Below are positions 8,694-16,892 of a stretch of 64,000 nt of DNA, in pieces. The notes under the pieces were generated by a model that was given only the letters and a program-made list of their open reading frames with translations, was not told where the DNA came from and searched no databases. Within the stretch, counting starts at the first letter, position 1. Each line of letters begins with the position of its first letter. The translations under genes and the position numbers were made by a program. This DNA is from Candidatus Caccopulliclostridium gallistercoris (GTDB lineage Bacteria; Bacillota; Clostridia; Christensenellales; UBA1242), in contig DVOJ01000010.1 of the NCBI GenBank assembly GCA_018713725.1, positions 21,769 through 85,768 on the forward strand, read 5' to 3'.

Positions 8694-9407
8694 GTGGAAA
8701 TTGTAATATACATTTTAATAGGTCTTGGAATAATTTTTATTGCGCTTGGGCTTTCTATTGCGAACTTTTCCGGCAATCAACTTTATAGCTATTACAAGGA
8801 GCAGCTAAACGATATTGCTTACGGAAACCTTACTGCCGCAGATTTTTGTGCAAGGGTAAGTGAGCTAGAATTTGACGGCAGAATAAGAGTGAGCATAAAT
8901 GATAAAATATTTGGCGGAGCATATTCGCCGAGCAGGCAACTGGTAGAGTTATCTAGCGAAGTGTATAATAGCGGTAGCGTGTCTGCTATAGCTGTAACGG
9001 CGCACGAGCTTGGGCACGCACTTCAAAACAAACAGGACCCAAACGTGCTTAGAAAAAATTTTAGATTTTCCAAAGTGATTAAAGTTCTCGGCAAACTAAT
9101 TTTTCCAATATTTTTAGCAGCTATTGTGCTTTTTTTCTTAAATTATGGTATAATATCCTTAATTTTGGCTGGCGTTTGTTTAATTTTCTTCATACTTGCT
9201 TTGGCGTTAAAGGTCAGCACAATAAAAATAGAAAAGCAGGCGTCTAAACTTGCCATGCAAATAATGGAAAAAATGGATATATTAACTGACGAGCAACTTG
9301 CTCATGCAAAAAAGCTTTTAAAATACGCAGGAATGACCTACACAGCAGAGTTTTTTAGCGCGCTGTTGTTTTGGACGTTTCTTACTAAAAAAACTAAAAT
9401 TTTTTAA
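8694..9407 (+). CDS. YugP-like zinc metallopeptidase (first of a tandem pair)
   Basis: This 237-residue membrane protein belongs to the YugP-type zinc-dependent peptidases. An N-terminal helix (residues 2-24) is followed by a cytoplasmic or extracytoplasmic domain with the zinc site TAHELGHALQ (HExxH), then two or more C-terminal helices. The tandem neighbour has EKDASK where this one has EKQASK, so an Asp near the presumed third zinc ligand is replaced by Gln. The GTG start follows from promoter spacing and from the lack of any ribosome-binding site or better ATG. The second copy begins 9 bases after this stop, so the two form an operon. The substrate is unknown. Confidence 0.85.
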   Translation: MEIVIYILIGLGIIFIALGLSIANFSGNQLYSYYKEQLNDIAYGNLTAADFCARVSELEFDGRIRVSINDKIFGGAYSPSRQLVELSSEVYNSGSVSAIAVTAHELGHALQNKQDPNVLRKNFRFSKVIKVLGKLIFPIFLAAIVLFFLNYGIISLILAGVCLIFFILALALKVSTIKIEKQASKLAMQIMEKMDILTDEQLAHAKKLLKYAGMTYTAEFFSALLFWTFLTKKTKIF

Positions 9408-9416
9408 GGAGAATAA

Positions 9417-10127
9417 ATGGAACTTTATTATTTATTAGGAATATTAATCTTGCCGGGCATAATTTATGCCAGCATTGTGCAGGGGAGAGTAAGTAAAGCA
9501 TTTAACACGTATAAAACGGTAAAGGCTGTAAGCGGACTTACAACGGCGGAAGCTTGCAAGAGAATTTTAGAGTGTGCAGGCGTTACCGACGTTAAAATTG
9601 TGGCAACAAAAGGGCATTTAACAGACCACTATAACCCTAAAACAAAAACGGTAAACTTATCTGAGGAAGTATACAATTCAAGTAGTATTAGTGCGCTTGG
9701 AGTAGCAGCTCACGAAGTAGGTCACGCCATTCAACACGCGCAAGGCTATAAGGCGTTAAAAGTTAGAAACGTGCTTGTTAAAGTAAATAATATTTGTTCA
9801 AATTTATTTTGGGTTGTAATAATAGCTAGTTTCTTTCTAACAATATTTGCAAGTGTTTTTTATAGCTTAATTTTTATTGGCGTGGCATTTATTTTGTATT
9901 TGCTTTCCTTTATAGTCAGTGTTTCCACCTATCCCGTAGAAAAAGACGCGTCCAAACGCGCCCTAGACCTTCTTGTTCAAAATAACATACTAGACACCAC
10001 GGAAGTTCGCGGAGCCGAAGTGGTATTAAAAGCTGCCGCACAAACCTATCTTGCTGGAATAATAGTTTCCGTATTATATTTGGCGCGCTTTATACTTGCT
10101 GTGTTTTTAATTGGCAATAGCGATTAA
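9417..10127 (+). CDS. YugP-like zinc metallopeptidase (second of a tandem pair)
   Basis: A 236-residue paralogue of the preceding gene with the same architecture. It has an N-terminal membrane segment, the zinc motif AAHEVGHAIQHAQGYK, a pair of hydrophobic segments (LFWVVIIASFFLTIFASVFY and LIFIGVAFILYLLSFIVSV), the EKDASKRALDLL motif and a C-terminal helix. All residues expected for zinc binding appear present. AAGGAG upstream of ATG 9417 makes it a normally translated second cistron, in contrast to the GTG of the first. A heteromeric peptidase or a recent duplication with divergence are both possible. Confidence 0.88.
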   Translation: MELYYLLGILILPGIIYASIVQGRVSKAFNTYKTVKAVSGLTTAEACKRILECAGVTDVKIVATKGHLTDHYNPKTKTVNLSEEVYNSSSISALGVAAHEVGHAIQHAQGYKALKVRNVLVKVNNICSNLFWVVIIASFFLTIFASVFYSLIFIGVAFILYLLSFIVSVSTYPVEKDASKRALDLLVQNNILDTTEVRGAEVVLKAAAQTYLAGIIVSVLYLARFILAVFLIGNSD

Positions 10128-10171
10128 CTTTTTAAAAAGTAAAATTTTTTATATTAAATGGTTTATATAAA

Positions 10172-10200
10172 TAAAAAGCACTGCAATAAAAGCAGTGTTA
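10172..10200 (-). terminator. Terminator behind tRNA-Ala
   Basis: The stem cactgc/gcagtg (10179-10184 with 10192-10197, extended by weaker pairs) is followed on the minus strand by CTTTTTATT. Confidence 0.65.
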
Positions 10201-10206
10201 TTATTT

Positions 10207-10283
10207 TGGTGGAGAATATCGGAATCGAACCGATGACCTCCTGCTTGCAAGGCAGGCGCTCTAGCCAGCTGAGCTAATCCCCC
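10207..10283 (-). tRNA. tRNA-Ala (anticodon UGC)
   Basis: On the minus strand acceptor GGGGGAT pairs with ATTCTCC, the D-arm reads TTAGCTCAGCTGG, the anticodon loop CTTGCAA carries UGC (10249-10247), and the T-arm is GGTTCGATTCC. Discriminator A and an encoded CCA end at 10207. This tRNA often sits in rRNA operons but is alone here. Confidence 0.96.
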
Positions 10284-10366
10284 ATGTGCTTTGGCATGAT
10301 ATCATAAAACTACATGGTTTGTCAATAATTTTTTTAAATTTTTCTTAAAACTTTTAAAAATTTTAT

Positions 10367-10395
10367 TTGACTTAAAACTTTTTACACATTAAACT
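10367..10395 (+). promoter_or_regulatory. Promoter placed for a leaderless transcript (10402 gene)
   Basis: TTGACT (10367-10372), 17 bases, TAAACT (10390-10395), then six bases to ATG 10402. No ribosome-binding site is present. Confidence 0.6.
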
Positions 10396-10401
10396 TAAAT
10401 T

Positions 10402-10980
10402 ATGAATGAAATTTGGCTTAGCTACTCACTTTTACAAAAGATTAGCTTTATTTTAGCTATAATAGGAACTTTTTTATTTGTTATATATCTTGTTTTAATA
10501 TGGGCAGGATACTATAATCTTAAAAGAAGTTATATTTCAGACGATATAGATATGCCCAACGAAGTTAACGAAACCTTTGTGGGTTTTATGCTATCCGCGC
10601 TGGCTATTCGTGGCAGTATTATAATTCTTGCCTTTGGCGGCTGGGCGGTTTTTGCATTTAGCTTTTTCATGTCCACAATTCTTTCAATAATATTTGGAAT
10701 TTTAGTAGGAATTCTTGCCGCAGTAATTGCCACGTTTATATTAAGGCGACCAGTGGTTCACGCGGGGCAAACGGCCATTGTAAGCGTGAAAATATCTAGC
10801 AAAGATAAAACGGGCAAAATTATTTTAGACGAAAACGGCACTGAAGTGGACGCATTACCGGAAGGTTTTAGAAGCATAAAAAAGGGAAGCCCCGTAGTTG
10901 TGACTTCCTATGTAAATGGTAAAGCCATTGTTAAAAAGATAAGTAAAAAAAGTACTAAGATTTATGAATATCTTCATTAA
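10402..10980 (+). CDS. NfeD-like membrane protein
   Basis: This 192-residue protein starts with a hydrophobic helix (residues 12-36). Two more membrane segments follow around residues 70-112 (IRGSIIILAFGGWAVFAFSFF and ILSIIFGILVGILAAVIATFIL). The C-terminal 75 residues look like the soluble beta-barrel (OB-fold) of NfeD proteins: GQTAIVSVKISSKDKTGKI, EVDALPEGF, IKKGSPVVVTSYVNGKAIV. Short NfeD proteins of this type act with flotillin-like membrane microdomain proteins; no flotillin gene is next to it. The start is fixed by the adjacent promoter. Confidence 0.7.
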   Translation: MNEIWLSYSLLQKISFILAIIGTFLFVIYLVLIWAGYYNLKRSYISDDIDMPNEVNETFVGFMLSALAIRGSIIILAFGGWAVFAFSFFMSTILSIIFGILVGILAAVIATFILRRPVVHAGQTAIVSVKISSKDKTGKIILDENGTEVDALPEGFRSIKKGSPVVVTSYVNGKAIVKKISKKSTKIYEYLH

Positions 10981-11050
10981 AAGCGAAACTTTAGGAAATG
11001 CGCAAAGTAAAACCGCTACATATTTGAAAGATAATTCTTCTGGATTTTAG

Positions 11051-11079
11051 TTTACAAAAGTTTAATTTTTTGTTATAAT
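11051..11079 (+). promoter_or_regulatory. Promoter of the 11095 lipoprotein gene
   Basis: TTTACA (11051-11056), 17 bases, TATAAT (11074-11079). The leader is only about nine bases and contains GGAG. Confidence 0.65.
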
Positions 11080-11094
11080 AGCAACGGAGAAATT

Positions 11095-11511
11095 ATGAAA
11101 AAGTTTTTTAGTTTATTTGCGCTTATGTTAATTGCTGTAACCTGCTTTGTGGGCTGCGGCGGCGGAGCTACGCCAGTTTCTGGCAAAACTTTTACTGTGG
11201 AAAACGTAAGGGTTGGAACGCAGGACGTAACCGCAAGCTTTACAGAAGAAGTGTCGTATAAATTTTATGATAACACCTTCATATTTGAAATGAATGTAGG
11301 GGAAGATGATTACACGTACTTTTTAGGCGACTATACCTATAAAGACGGAACTATAACGCCTGAAATTAAACGCACAGTGGGCAGTTTGGAAAACACATCA
11401 GACCCAATTTTGCAGGCTTTTAAAGGCACAAACGTAACGTTCGCGCAAGAAAAGCTTACAATAAAAGCTTCAATAAATGGCGTTGAATATATAATTATTA
11501 TGGCTGAATAA
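11095..11511 (+). CDS. Small putative lipoprotein
   Basis: The 138-residue product has a type II signal peptide ending in the lipobox FVGC (residues 18-21), followed by a Gly-rich linker. The mature part looks beta-rich, with alternating polar and hydrophobic residues (VSYKFYDNTFIFEMNV, YTYFLGDYTYKDGTITPEI, LTIKASINGVEYIIIM), the pattern of small lipocalin-like lipoproteins. It resembles the 4910-5395 lipoprotein in style but not clearly in sequence. It is monocistronic, with its own promoter and terminator. No function can be assigned. Confidence 0.8.
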   Translation: MKKFFSLFALMLIAVTCFVGCGGGATPVSGKTFTVENVRVGTQDVTASFTEEVSYKFYDNTFIFEMNVGEDDYTYFLGDYTYKDGTITPEIKRTVGSLENTSDPILQAFKGTNVTFAQEKLTIKASINGVEYIIIMAE

Positions 11512-11515
11512 TAGT

Positions 11516-11547
11516 AAATCCACGGAGTAAAACCCGTGGATTTTTAT
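11516..11547 (+). terminator. Terminator of the 11095 lipoprotein gene
   Basis: A perfect 10-base stem (11516-11525 with 11534-11543) with loop agtaaaac is followed by a T run. Confidence 0.85.
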
Positions 11548-11549
11548 AT

Positions 11550-11586
11550 AAAAACAACCATATGCTTCTAGCCTATGGTTGTTTTT
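11550..11586 (-). terminator. Terminator of the 11589-11972 gene
   Basis: A perfect 13-base stem (11550-11562 with 11574-11586) lies directly behind the minus-strand stop codon. It sits back to back with the plus-strand terminator, insulating two convergent genes. Confidence 0.85.
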
Positions 11587-11588
11587 AA

Positions 11589-11972
11589 TTATTTCGTGTA
11601 GTCGTCAAGTCCAAGTTCGCTATATTTTAGGTTTTGGATTTTTCTTGTAAGAGCTTTATCTTGTATTAATCCGTTTGATAGCTCTTTTAAATCTGTTAGG
11701 TCGCCACCACTTACTGCTTTTATGTGTTCAAGCTCTGGTAAGAATTTTGGCTCTACACAAACTTTAAGCCCGTGAGCACCTTCCTTTATTATGTAATCTA
11801 CGCTAAGTGTGCGCCTTAATTTTCTTCCAGAGTAAACTACGTTTGCCATGTAAACGTCGCCGTATAGCGGAGTGTTAAAAAATTTGCTAATAAAGGTTAG
11901 TTTTTGGTCTACGCCTTTGGTCTCTTGTGCACCAAATACCTTTTTTATTTTTGCCATTATAATGTTATCCAT
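11589..11972 (-). CDS. Small cytosolic protein, function unknown
   Basis: This 127-residue, mildly basic protein has no signal peptide or membrane segment. It is mixed alpha/beta, with a strand-rich centre (LYGDVYMANVVYSGRKLRRTLSVDYII) and an acidic helical C-terminus. I do not recognise the family. AGGGGGAA sits just before ATG 11972. A second ATG five codons in (MAKIKK) is a possible alternative start. Confidence 0.65.
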   Translation of the reverse strand: MDNIIMAKIKKVFGAQETKGVDQKLTFISKFFNTPLYGDVYMANVVYSGRKLRRTLSVDYIIKEGAHGLKVCVEPKFLPELEHIKAVSGGDLTDLKELSNGLIQDKALTRKIQNLKYSELGLDDYTK

Positions 11973-12109
11973 TTTATTCCCCCTATTTTTCTACTTGCAG
12001 TTTATCACATCTTTTATAACTTTTCAAGACCTATTTTTTAAATTTTTCGCATAAAATATTTTGTTTTTAGCGTCTTTAGGTGTTAAAATAACTTTAAGGG
12101 GGAATTAAA

Positions 12110-13384
12110 ATGCAATTAACAGCAGAAGAAAAGAAAATTTTAGATGGTGCAGAAGGCGAAACTAAGGCTAAAATTTTACGCACGCTTGTAGAATTTGGCG
12201 ACCTTTTCGGTGCTAAGAGATTAGTTGAAGTTACGCACGACGGTCACCTTGTTACGTCCTTTGGAATAGGGCTTTTGAAACCGGTTTTTAGAACTATGGA
12301 CGAAATTATTGCCGCAGGACTTAAAACAAAATATCCGTTCACAGTAGACCCAAGGCCAATAGACTATGAAAACGTAAAATGCGGACTTTTAGATAAGCTT
12401 ATTTTTAGCAAAATTATGTATTCAAAGCAAAAGCTCTATGAAGAACAGTTAAAAAAGATAGGCTTGCGTGACGAAAAATCCTTTACCTGTACAAACTATT
12501 TGCCAGAAGTTGGCAACACACCAAAATATGGAGATATTTTAAGTTGGGCGGAGAGTTCTGCCGTGGTGTTTGCGAACTCCGTGCTAGGCGCTAGATGCAA
12601 CAGAAACAGCGGCATGATAGATATATTTGGTGCAATAATTGGCAAAGTGCCGGAGTTTGGGCTTTTAACTGACGAAGGAAGAAAGGCAAGCTTTGTAATT
12701 GAAGTTAAAACGTCTAAAATTCCAGAAGCTCAGGTGCTTGGTAGCGCAATCGGTTTAAAGGTTATGGAAGCCGTTCCTTACATAAAGGGCTTAGATAAAT
12801 TTTTAGGAACTGAGCTTACAGACGACGTAGTGGCATATTTGAAGGATATGGGCGCAGCCAGCGCGTCAAACGGCGCCGTTGGGCTTTACCATGTGGAAAA
12901 CTTAACTCCGGAAGCTAAAAAGCTTAAAGAAAAACTTATCCTTGATAACGCTGAAACTTATGTAATTGACGACGCCGAACTTGAAAGGGTTTATAGAAGC
13001 TATCCTGTTATGTGGAAGAATAAGCAGGCAAAACCTAGCCTTTGCTTTATAGGTTGCCCGCACCTTACGTATTCTCAGCTTATTTCTTGGACGAAAAATT
13101 TGGAAAACGCATTAAAAGAGGCTGGACGAAAGAAAGTTAAGGTTAGAACAATCTTCACAACGTCTCCAAACGTGGAAGAAAAGTTCAAGCAGACGGAAGA
13201 GTATAAAAAGCTTATGAAAATGGGGGTAAAGATTTCTAACATCTGTCCGCTCATGTATACGAACAATCCAATAGCTGGCGGTAAGCCAATTATAACGAAC
13301 TCCAACAAACTTCGAACTTATTCAAAATCTAGATATTATAAAGATGAAGAAATTGTGAAAATTATAGCAGGAGGAAAAGCGTAA
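12110..13384 (+). CDS. Aconitase X catalytic subunit (AcnX large subunit, DUF521)
   Basis: The 424-residue product matches the catalytic subunit of the aconitase X group: the N-terminal EEKKILDGAEGE, the cluster-binding region with CTNYLPEVGNTPKYGD and VFANSVLGARCNRNSG, and the C-terminal FIGCPHLTYSQL and ICPLMYTNN with their cysteines. Two-subunit AcnX enzymes are Fe-S or metal-dependent dehydratases. Known members act on cis-3-hydroxy-L-proline in bacteria and on phosphomevalonate in archaea. The small subunit follows with overlapping stop and start. No proline or mevalonate gene adjoins, so the substrate is open. The start follows AAGGGGG. Confidence 0.85.
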   Translation: MQLTAEEKKILDGAEGETKAKILRTLVEFGDLFGAKRLVEVTHDGHLVTSFGIGLLKPVFRTMDEIIAAGLKTKYPFTVDPRPIDYENVKCGLLDKLIFSKIMYSKQKLYEEQLKKIGLRDEKSFTCTNYLPEVGNTPKYGDILSWAESSAVVFANSVLGARCNRNSGMIDIFGAIIGKVPEFGLLTDEGRKASFVIEVKTSKIPEAQVLGSAIGLKVMEAVPYIKGLDKFLGTELTDDVVAYLKDMGAASASNGAVGLYHVENLTPEAKKLKEKLILDNAETYVIDDAELERVYRSYPVMWKNKQAKPSLCFIGCPHLTYSQLISWTKNLENALKEAGRKKVKVRTIFTTSPNVEEKFKQTEEYKKLMKMGVKISNICPLMYTNNPIAGGKPIITNSNKLRTYSKSRYYKDEEIVKIIAGGKA

Positions 13385-13839
13385 TGAAAGAATTTAAAGG
13401 TAGAGTTATAAACGAAGGCGAAGGAGAATTTGAATGCGTGGTGTCAAGGCAGGGCGTAAACACCCTTGCAACCTTTCAAAAGAGCGCGTTAAAAAATGCT
13501 AAAAGGGTTATCGGCTCCGACCAAAACAATCCAGACGTTTACGGCAAAAACTTAACTGGCGTAGCGCTAATTCTTCCGCAGACCATAGGTTCAACAACGG
13601 GCGGGCTTGTAATTCAAACAATCTGCCAAATGGGTATCGCGCCTGCTGCCATGCTTTTCTCTGAGGAAATAGACTCGCTTGCTGCAAGCGGAGTGCTTCT
13701 TGCAAAAATTTGGGAAAATTCTAAAATTATTGCAATAGATAAAATTGGTAAGGAAATTTTAGAGAGTGCAAACACTGGCGACAGGGTAAAAATATCAAAA
13801 GACGGAACAATAACGTTGCTATCAAAAGACGAGCTTTGA
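13384..13839 (+). CDS. Aconitase X small (swivel) subunit (DUF126)
   Basis: This 151-residue protein is the DUF126 swivel subunit that closes over the active site of the AcnX catalytic subunit. Typical features are GKNLTGVALILPQTIGSTTGG, the aconitase-like swivel loop with a serine, and AAMLFSEEIDSLAASGVLLA. Its ATG overlaps the TAA of the large subunit (TAATG), implying translational coupling, with GGAGG before it. It ends with TGA. Confidence 0.85.
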   Translation: MKEFKGRVINEGEGEFECVVSRQGVNTLATFQKSALKNAKRVIGSDQNNPDVYGKNLTGVALILPQTIGSTTGGLVIQTICQMGIAPAAMLFSEEIDSLAASGVLLAKIWENSKIIAIDKIGKEILESANTGDRVKISKDGTITLLSKDEL

Positions 13840-13910
13840 AAAGAATAGCTAATTTGCTTGATAATAAATTTTAAATAGTGTAATATAATTTATATTAAAA
13901 GGAGAAAAAC

Positions 13911-14501
13911 ATGTTAGGATTTATTTCTACTGGTGCAATTGTGGGAATAGTAATCGCGGCTGTGGTAGTTCTACTTGTAGTAATTATCGTTGCTTGGATT
14001 ATTTCTACTTACAATGCATTTATTAGGCTACGTAACAACGTAGAAGAAGGCTTTTCTACAATGGACGTATACATGAAAAAGAGATACGACCTTATCCCAA
14101 ACCTTGTAGAAACAGTAAAAGGCTATGCTAAACACGAAGAAGAAACTTTAAGTAAAGTTATTCAGGCTAGAAACATGGCCATGAACTCAGCAACAGCTGA
14201 AGAACAAATGAAGAATGATAACATTCTTACGGGCACGCTTAAAAGCTTGTTCGCAGTATCTGAGGCTTATCCAGAGCTTCAAGCAAACCAAAATTTCTTA
14301 GACCTTCAAAATCAACTTAAAACACTAGAAACTGAAATAGCTAATTCTAGAAAATACTACAATGGCGTTGTTAAGGTTTACGAGAATAAGCGCGAAGTGT
14401 TCCCATCTAACCTTATTGCTAAATGGTTCAAATTTGAAGAAAAGCCTTTCTATGAAGTTGATAACGAAGAAGAAAGGAAAAACGTTAAGGTTCAATTTTA
14501 A
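13911..14501 (+). CDS. LemA family protein
   Basis: LemA proteins have one N-terminal membrane helix (here residues 8-33) and a long four-helix bundle outside. This 196-residue protein shows the family signatures YNAFIRLRNNVEEGFSTMDVYMKKRYDLIPNLVETVKGY, LSKVIQARNMAM and the C-terminal YNGVVKVYENKREVFPSNLIAKWF. The function of LemA is not established. AAAGGAG precedes ATG 13911. The following DUF2207 gene overlaps its stop, the common LemA-DUF2207 pairing. Confidence 0.93.
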   Translation: MLGFISTGAIVGIVIAAVVVLLVVIIVAWIISTYNAFIRLRNNVEEGFSTMDVYMKKRYDLIPNLVETVKGYAKHEEETLSKVIQARNMAMNSATAEEQMKNDNILTGTLKSLFAVSEAYPELQANQNFLDLQNQLKTLETEIANSRKYYNGVVKVYENKREVFPSNLIAKWFKFEEKPFYEVDNEEERKNVKVQF

Positions 14502-16438
14502 TGCGAAAAAGTGTAACTGGAACAATAATACTTTTATACCTTGTTGCGATTATCGTAACAGGGTTTTTCGCTTGTATTAACAGTCCACCAATTGGTAGCT
14601 CGGGAGGAAATGAGATTGCTCCGGCGGATAACTACTTTATTACCAACTATGAAATTGTTGCCGATGTGGGCGAAGATAATGTTATTGGAATAAAAGAAGT
14701 TATAACGGCGGAATTTTTGCCAAACTATGCTACTCACGGCATTTATAGAACGCTTCCACTTTCCGCGCAGGTTGGAGAAGCGGACGAAAATGGAAACGTT
14801 ACATATAAAAATTTTAGGTATACGTATTCAGATATAAAGGTAAACGAGCAGTTTGAAGTGTTCACGTCTAATGGGCTTTTGTACATTCAAATTGGCGACC
14901 CTTACGAGTACGTATCAGGGCAGATTGTTAGCTACGAAATTAGTTATAATATAGACCTTGGCTACGATAAGGATTCAGGTAAAGATAGCTTTTATTATAA
15001 CCTAGTTGGAAGTTTTTGGGACACGGAAATTCTTAGAACGGAAATTACTGTAATTCTTCCAAAAGAGGCAGAAACTACGCCATACATTTATTACGGCGGC
15101 TATGGTTCAACAAATACGGCACAAGGGTTTACCTTCGACGGCACAACGCTACACTACGTTCATGATAGCATTTTAGAAGCAGGGGAATCCTTAACCGTTA
15201 GAATGAATTTGGAAGACGGCTACTTTAACCCAAATATTAGTTACACTTGGGATATAATTAACCTAGTGCTAATTGCACTTATTGCAGTAATAAGCCTTAT
15301 AATTTTCATGAAAAAATCTAATAGGTCCGAGCTTACGCCAGTGGTACAGTTTGAACTTCCAGACGGCACTACGTCTGCGGACGTTGGATATTTAATAGAT
15401 AGATATGTGCATGAAAAGGATATAGCCTCGCTTGTTATTTTATGGGCGCAAAAGGGTTATTTAAAAATTAAGGAAGAAAACAAAAACACCACACTAATAA
15501 AGTTAAAAGATGCCGATAAAAACTTAAAACTTTACGAGCGCGTGCTCTTTGAAAAGATTTTTGAAAAGGGAGCGGAAATTCCGCTTAAAAGTTTGGGGGC
15601 AAACCTTTCTAGCACTATTCAAACTGTAATGCAGGAAATTGAAATAGAAAACAAAAACGCGTTCAGTAAAAGTGCAATTACTTTAAGAGAGTTCATTGCC
15701 ATTGTTACAAGCTTCATATTCACAAGCGTATTGTTTAAAATTGCTTACACTATGAATTATACCATTTTTATGTTGTTAAGTTTTGTTGGCGGCGCTGTAA
15801 GCTACTTGTTCTTAAAGTCACTAATGGCAAATCTAGACGAAGTTGTAAACAAAAAGAAGGTGTGGCTATCCGTTTTGGCGGCGGCAGGGGTAATTGTCTT
15901 AATAGTTTGTTACTTTATATTCTGTTACGACTTTTTCCTAGACCCGTTTGGGAATTTGATAATTATCATAGCGCTGCTTGCTTTAAATTCAATAATTTTA
16001 AGAAAGTTTAACGTTAGAACGGAGCTTGGCATGAAAAAGCTAGGCGACATAATAGGTTTAAAGACCTTTATAGAAGTAACGGAAAAGGAGCGTCTTGAAA
16101 TGCTCTGTAAAGAGAACCCCGAGCTTTTCTACAACGTGCTTCCATACGCTTACGTTTTCGGCATTTACGACGAATGGTGTAAGAAATTTGAAGGTATTGT
16201 TGTAAAAATGCCAGACTGGTACGAATCGGACGCAAACTTAATAGACTTTATAGTAATAAGCACGTTACTTCGTGGAACCATGATAAACTTCTCGTCTGCG
16301 TTGCACTTAGCAAGTGTAGTCAAAACTGCAAGCCTAATTAAAACCATAGGTTCTGTTGCGGGAACCATAGGTGGCATAGGCGGCGGTGGCGGATTTAGTG
16401 GCGGTGGTCACGGCGGTGGCGGCGGCGGAAGCTGGTAG
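14501..16438 (+). CDS. DUF2207 family membrane protein
   Basis: This 645-residue protein has an N-terminal signal/anchor (IILLYLVAIIVTGFFACI) and an extracytoplasmic beta-rich region of about 210 residues (GIYRTLPLSAQV, YYNLVGSFWDTEI). Membrane helices lie near 250-268, 405-440 and 450-500. A cytoplasmic domain and the typical tail GGGGGFSGGGHGGGGGG-SW complete it. It overlaps the lemA stop by one base, so LemA and DUF2207 form an operon. Such pairs are widespread, but the role is not known; an envelope function is likely. An intergenic repeat region follows the stop directly. Confidence 0.9.
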   Translation: MRKSVTGTIILLYLVAIIVTGFFACINSPPIGSSGGNEIAPADNYFITNYEIVADVGEDNVIGIKEVITAEFLPNYATHGIYRTLPLSAQVGEADENGNVTYKNFRYTYSDIKVNEQFEVFTSNGLLYIQIGDPYEYVSGQIVSYEISYNIDLGYDKDSGKDSFYYNLVGSFWDTEILRTEITVILPKEAETTPYIYYGGYGSTNTAQGFTFDGTTLHYVHDSILEAGESLTVRMNLEDGYFNPNISYTWDIINLVLIALIAVISLIIFMKKSNRSELTPVVQFELPDGTTSADVGYLIDRYVHEKDIASLVILWAQKGYLKIKEENKNTTLIKLKDADKNLKLYERVLFEKIFEKGAEIPLKSLGANLSSTIQTVMQEIEIENKNAFSKSAITLREFIAIVTSFIFTSVLFKIAYTMNYTIFMLLSFVGGAVSYLFLKSLMANLDEVVNKKKVWLSVLAAAGVIVLIVCYFIFCYDFFLDPFGNLIIIIALLALNSIILRKFNVRTELGMKKLGDIIGLKTFIEVTEKERLEMLCKENPELFYNVLPYAYVFGIYDEWCKKFEGIVVKMPDWYESDANLIDFIVISTLLRGTMINFSSALHLASVVKTASLIKTIGSVAGTIGGIGGGGGFSGGGHGGGGGGSW

Positions 16439-16860
16439 AAAAATTTCTGCACTTATGGCGGTTTTGCTAGTCGCAAACGCTCGCCGTGAACGCTTGAAAT
16501 TTTTCTCTACCGACCAAACGTAAGTTCCAGCTGGGCTTGGGAACTTGGTCGGTACTCTCGTGCGAAGAATATTCTTCGAAGAGTCTAACGAAGGCTATGC
16601 TCCGCTGCGAGCGAAAAGGGATTTCCCTTTTCGCGTCATCCTGAGCGGAAGAAATCGTGTTAATCGTCGAGTTTGCTAGTTGTATTACAAATATATAAAG
16701 ATAAGCTAATATGCAGTCGAATGGATCTCCTCCCGTGACCCGCCACAAATAAAAAAGATTCTGATTAGCTATGGCGGTAAAGAGTTTATTCCGGTTGCAC
16801 CCGTCCAGCATTTCAAATTTCATTTTAGTATTTGATTTAATTCTAATAACTAACTATAAA
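16439..16860. repeat. Palindrome-rich intergenic repeat behind the DUF2207 gene
   Basis: The gap between the convergent DUF2207 and glmS genes holds a chain of hairpins: an imperfect one made of ccgaccaa/ttggtcgg (16508-16555), a 16-base perfect palindrome cgaagaatattcttcg (16563-16578), and a 10-bp stem gcgaaaaggg/cccttttcgc (16611-16634). The motif gcgtcatcctgagcggaagaaat and the segment gtcgaatggatctcctcccgtgac resemble segments of the 6545-7075 region. A 118-codon open frame on the minus strand here has no start signal and merely reads through the palindromes. I treat the segment as non-coding repeat DNA. Confidence 0.7.
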
Positions 16861-16865
16861 AATAC

Positions 16866-16887
16866 AACTCCCTTATTAAAGGGAGTT
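16866..16887 (-). terminator. Terminator of glmS
   Basis: The stem aactccctt/aagggagtt (16866-16874 with 16879-16887) with loop atta is followed on the minus strand by a T-rich tail. Confidence 0.85.
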
Positions 16888-16892
16888 ATTTT

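Noticed and set aside
16467..16823. 118-codon open frame on the minus strand between DUF2207 and glmS
   Set aside because: It reads through several perfect palindromes of the intergenic repeat family, has no ribosome-binding site, and its translation shows no protein-like pattern.
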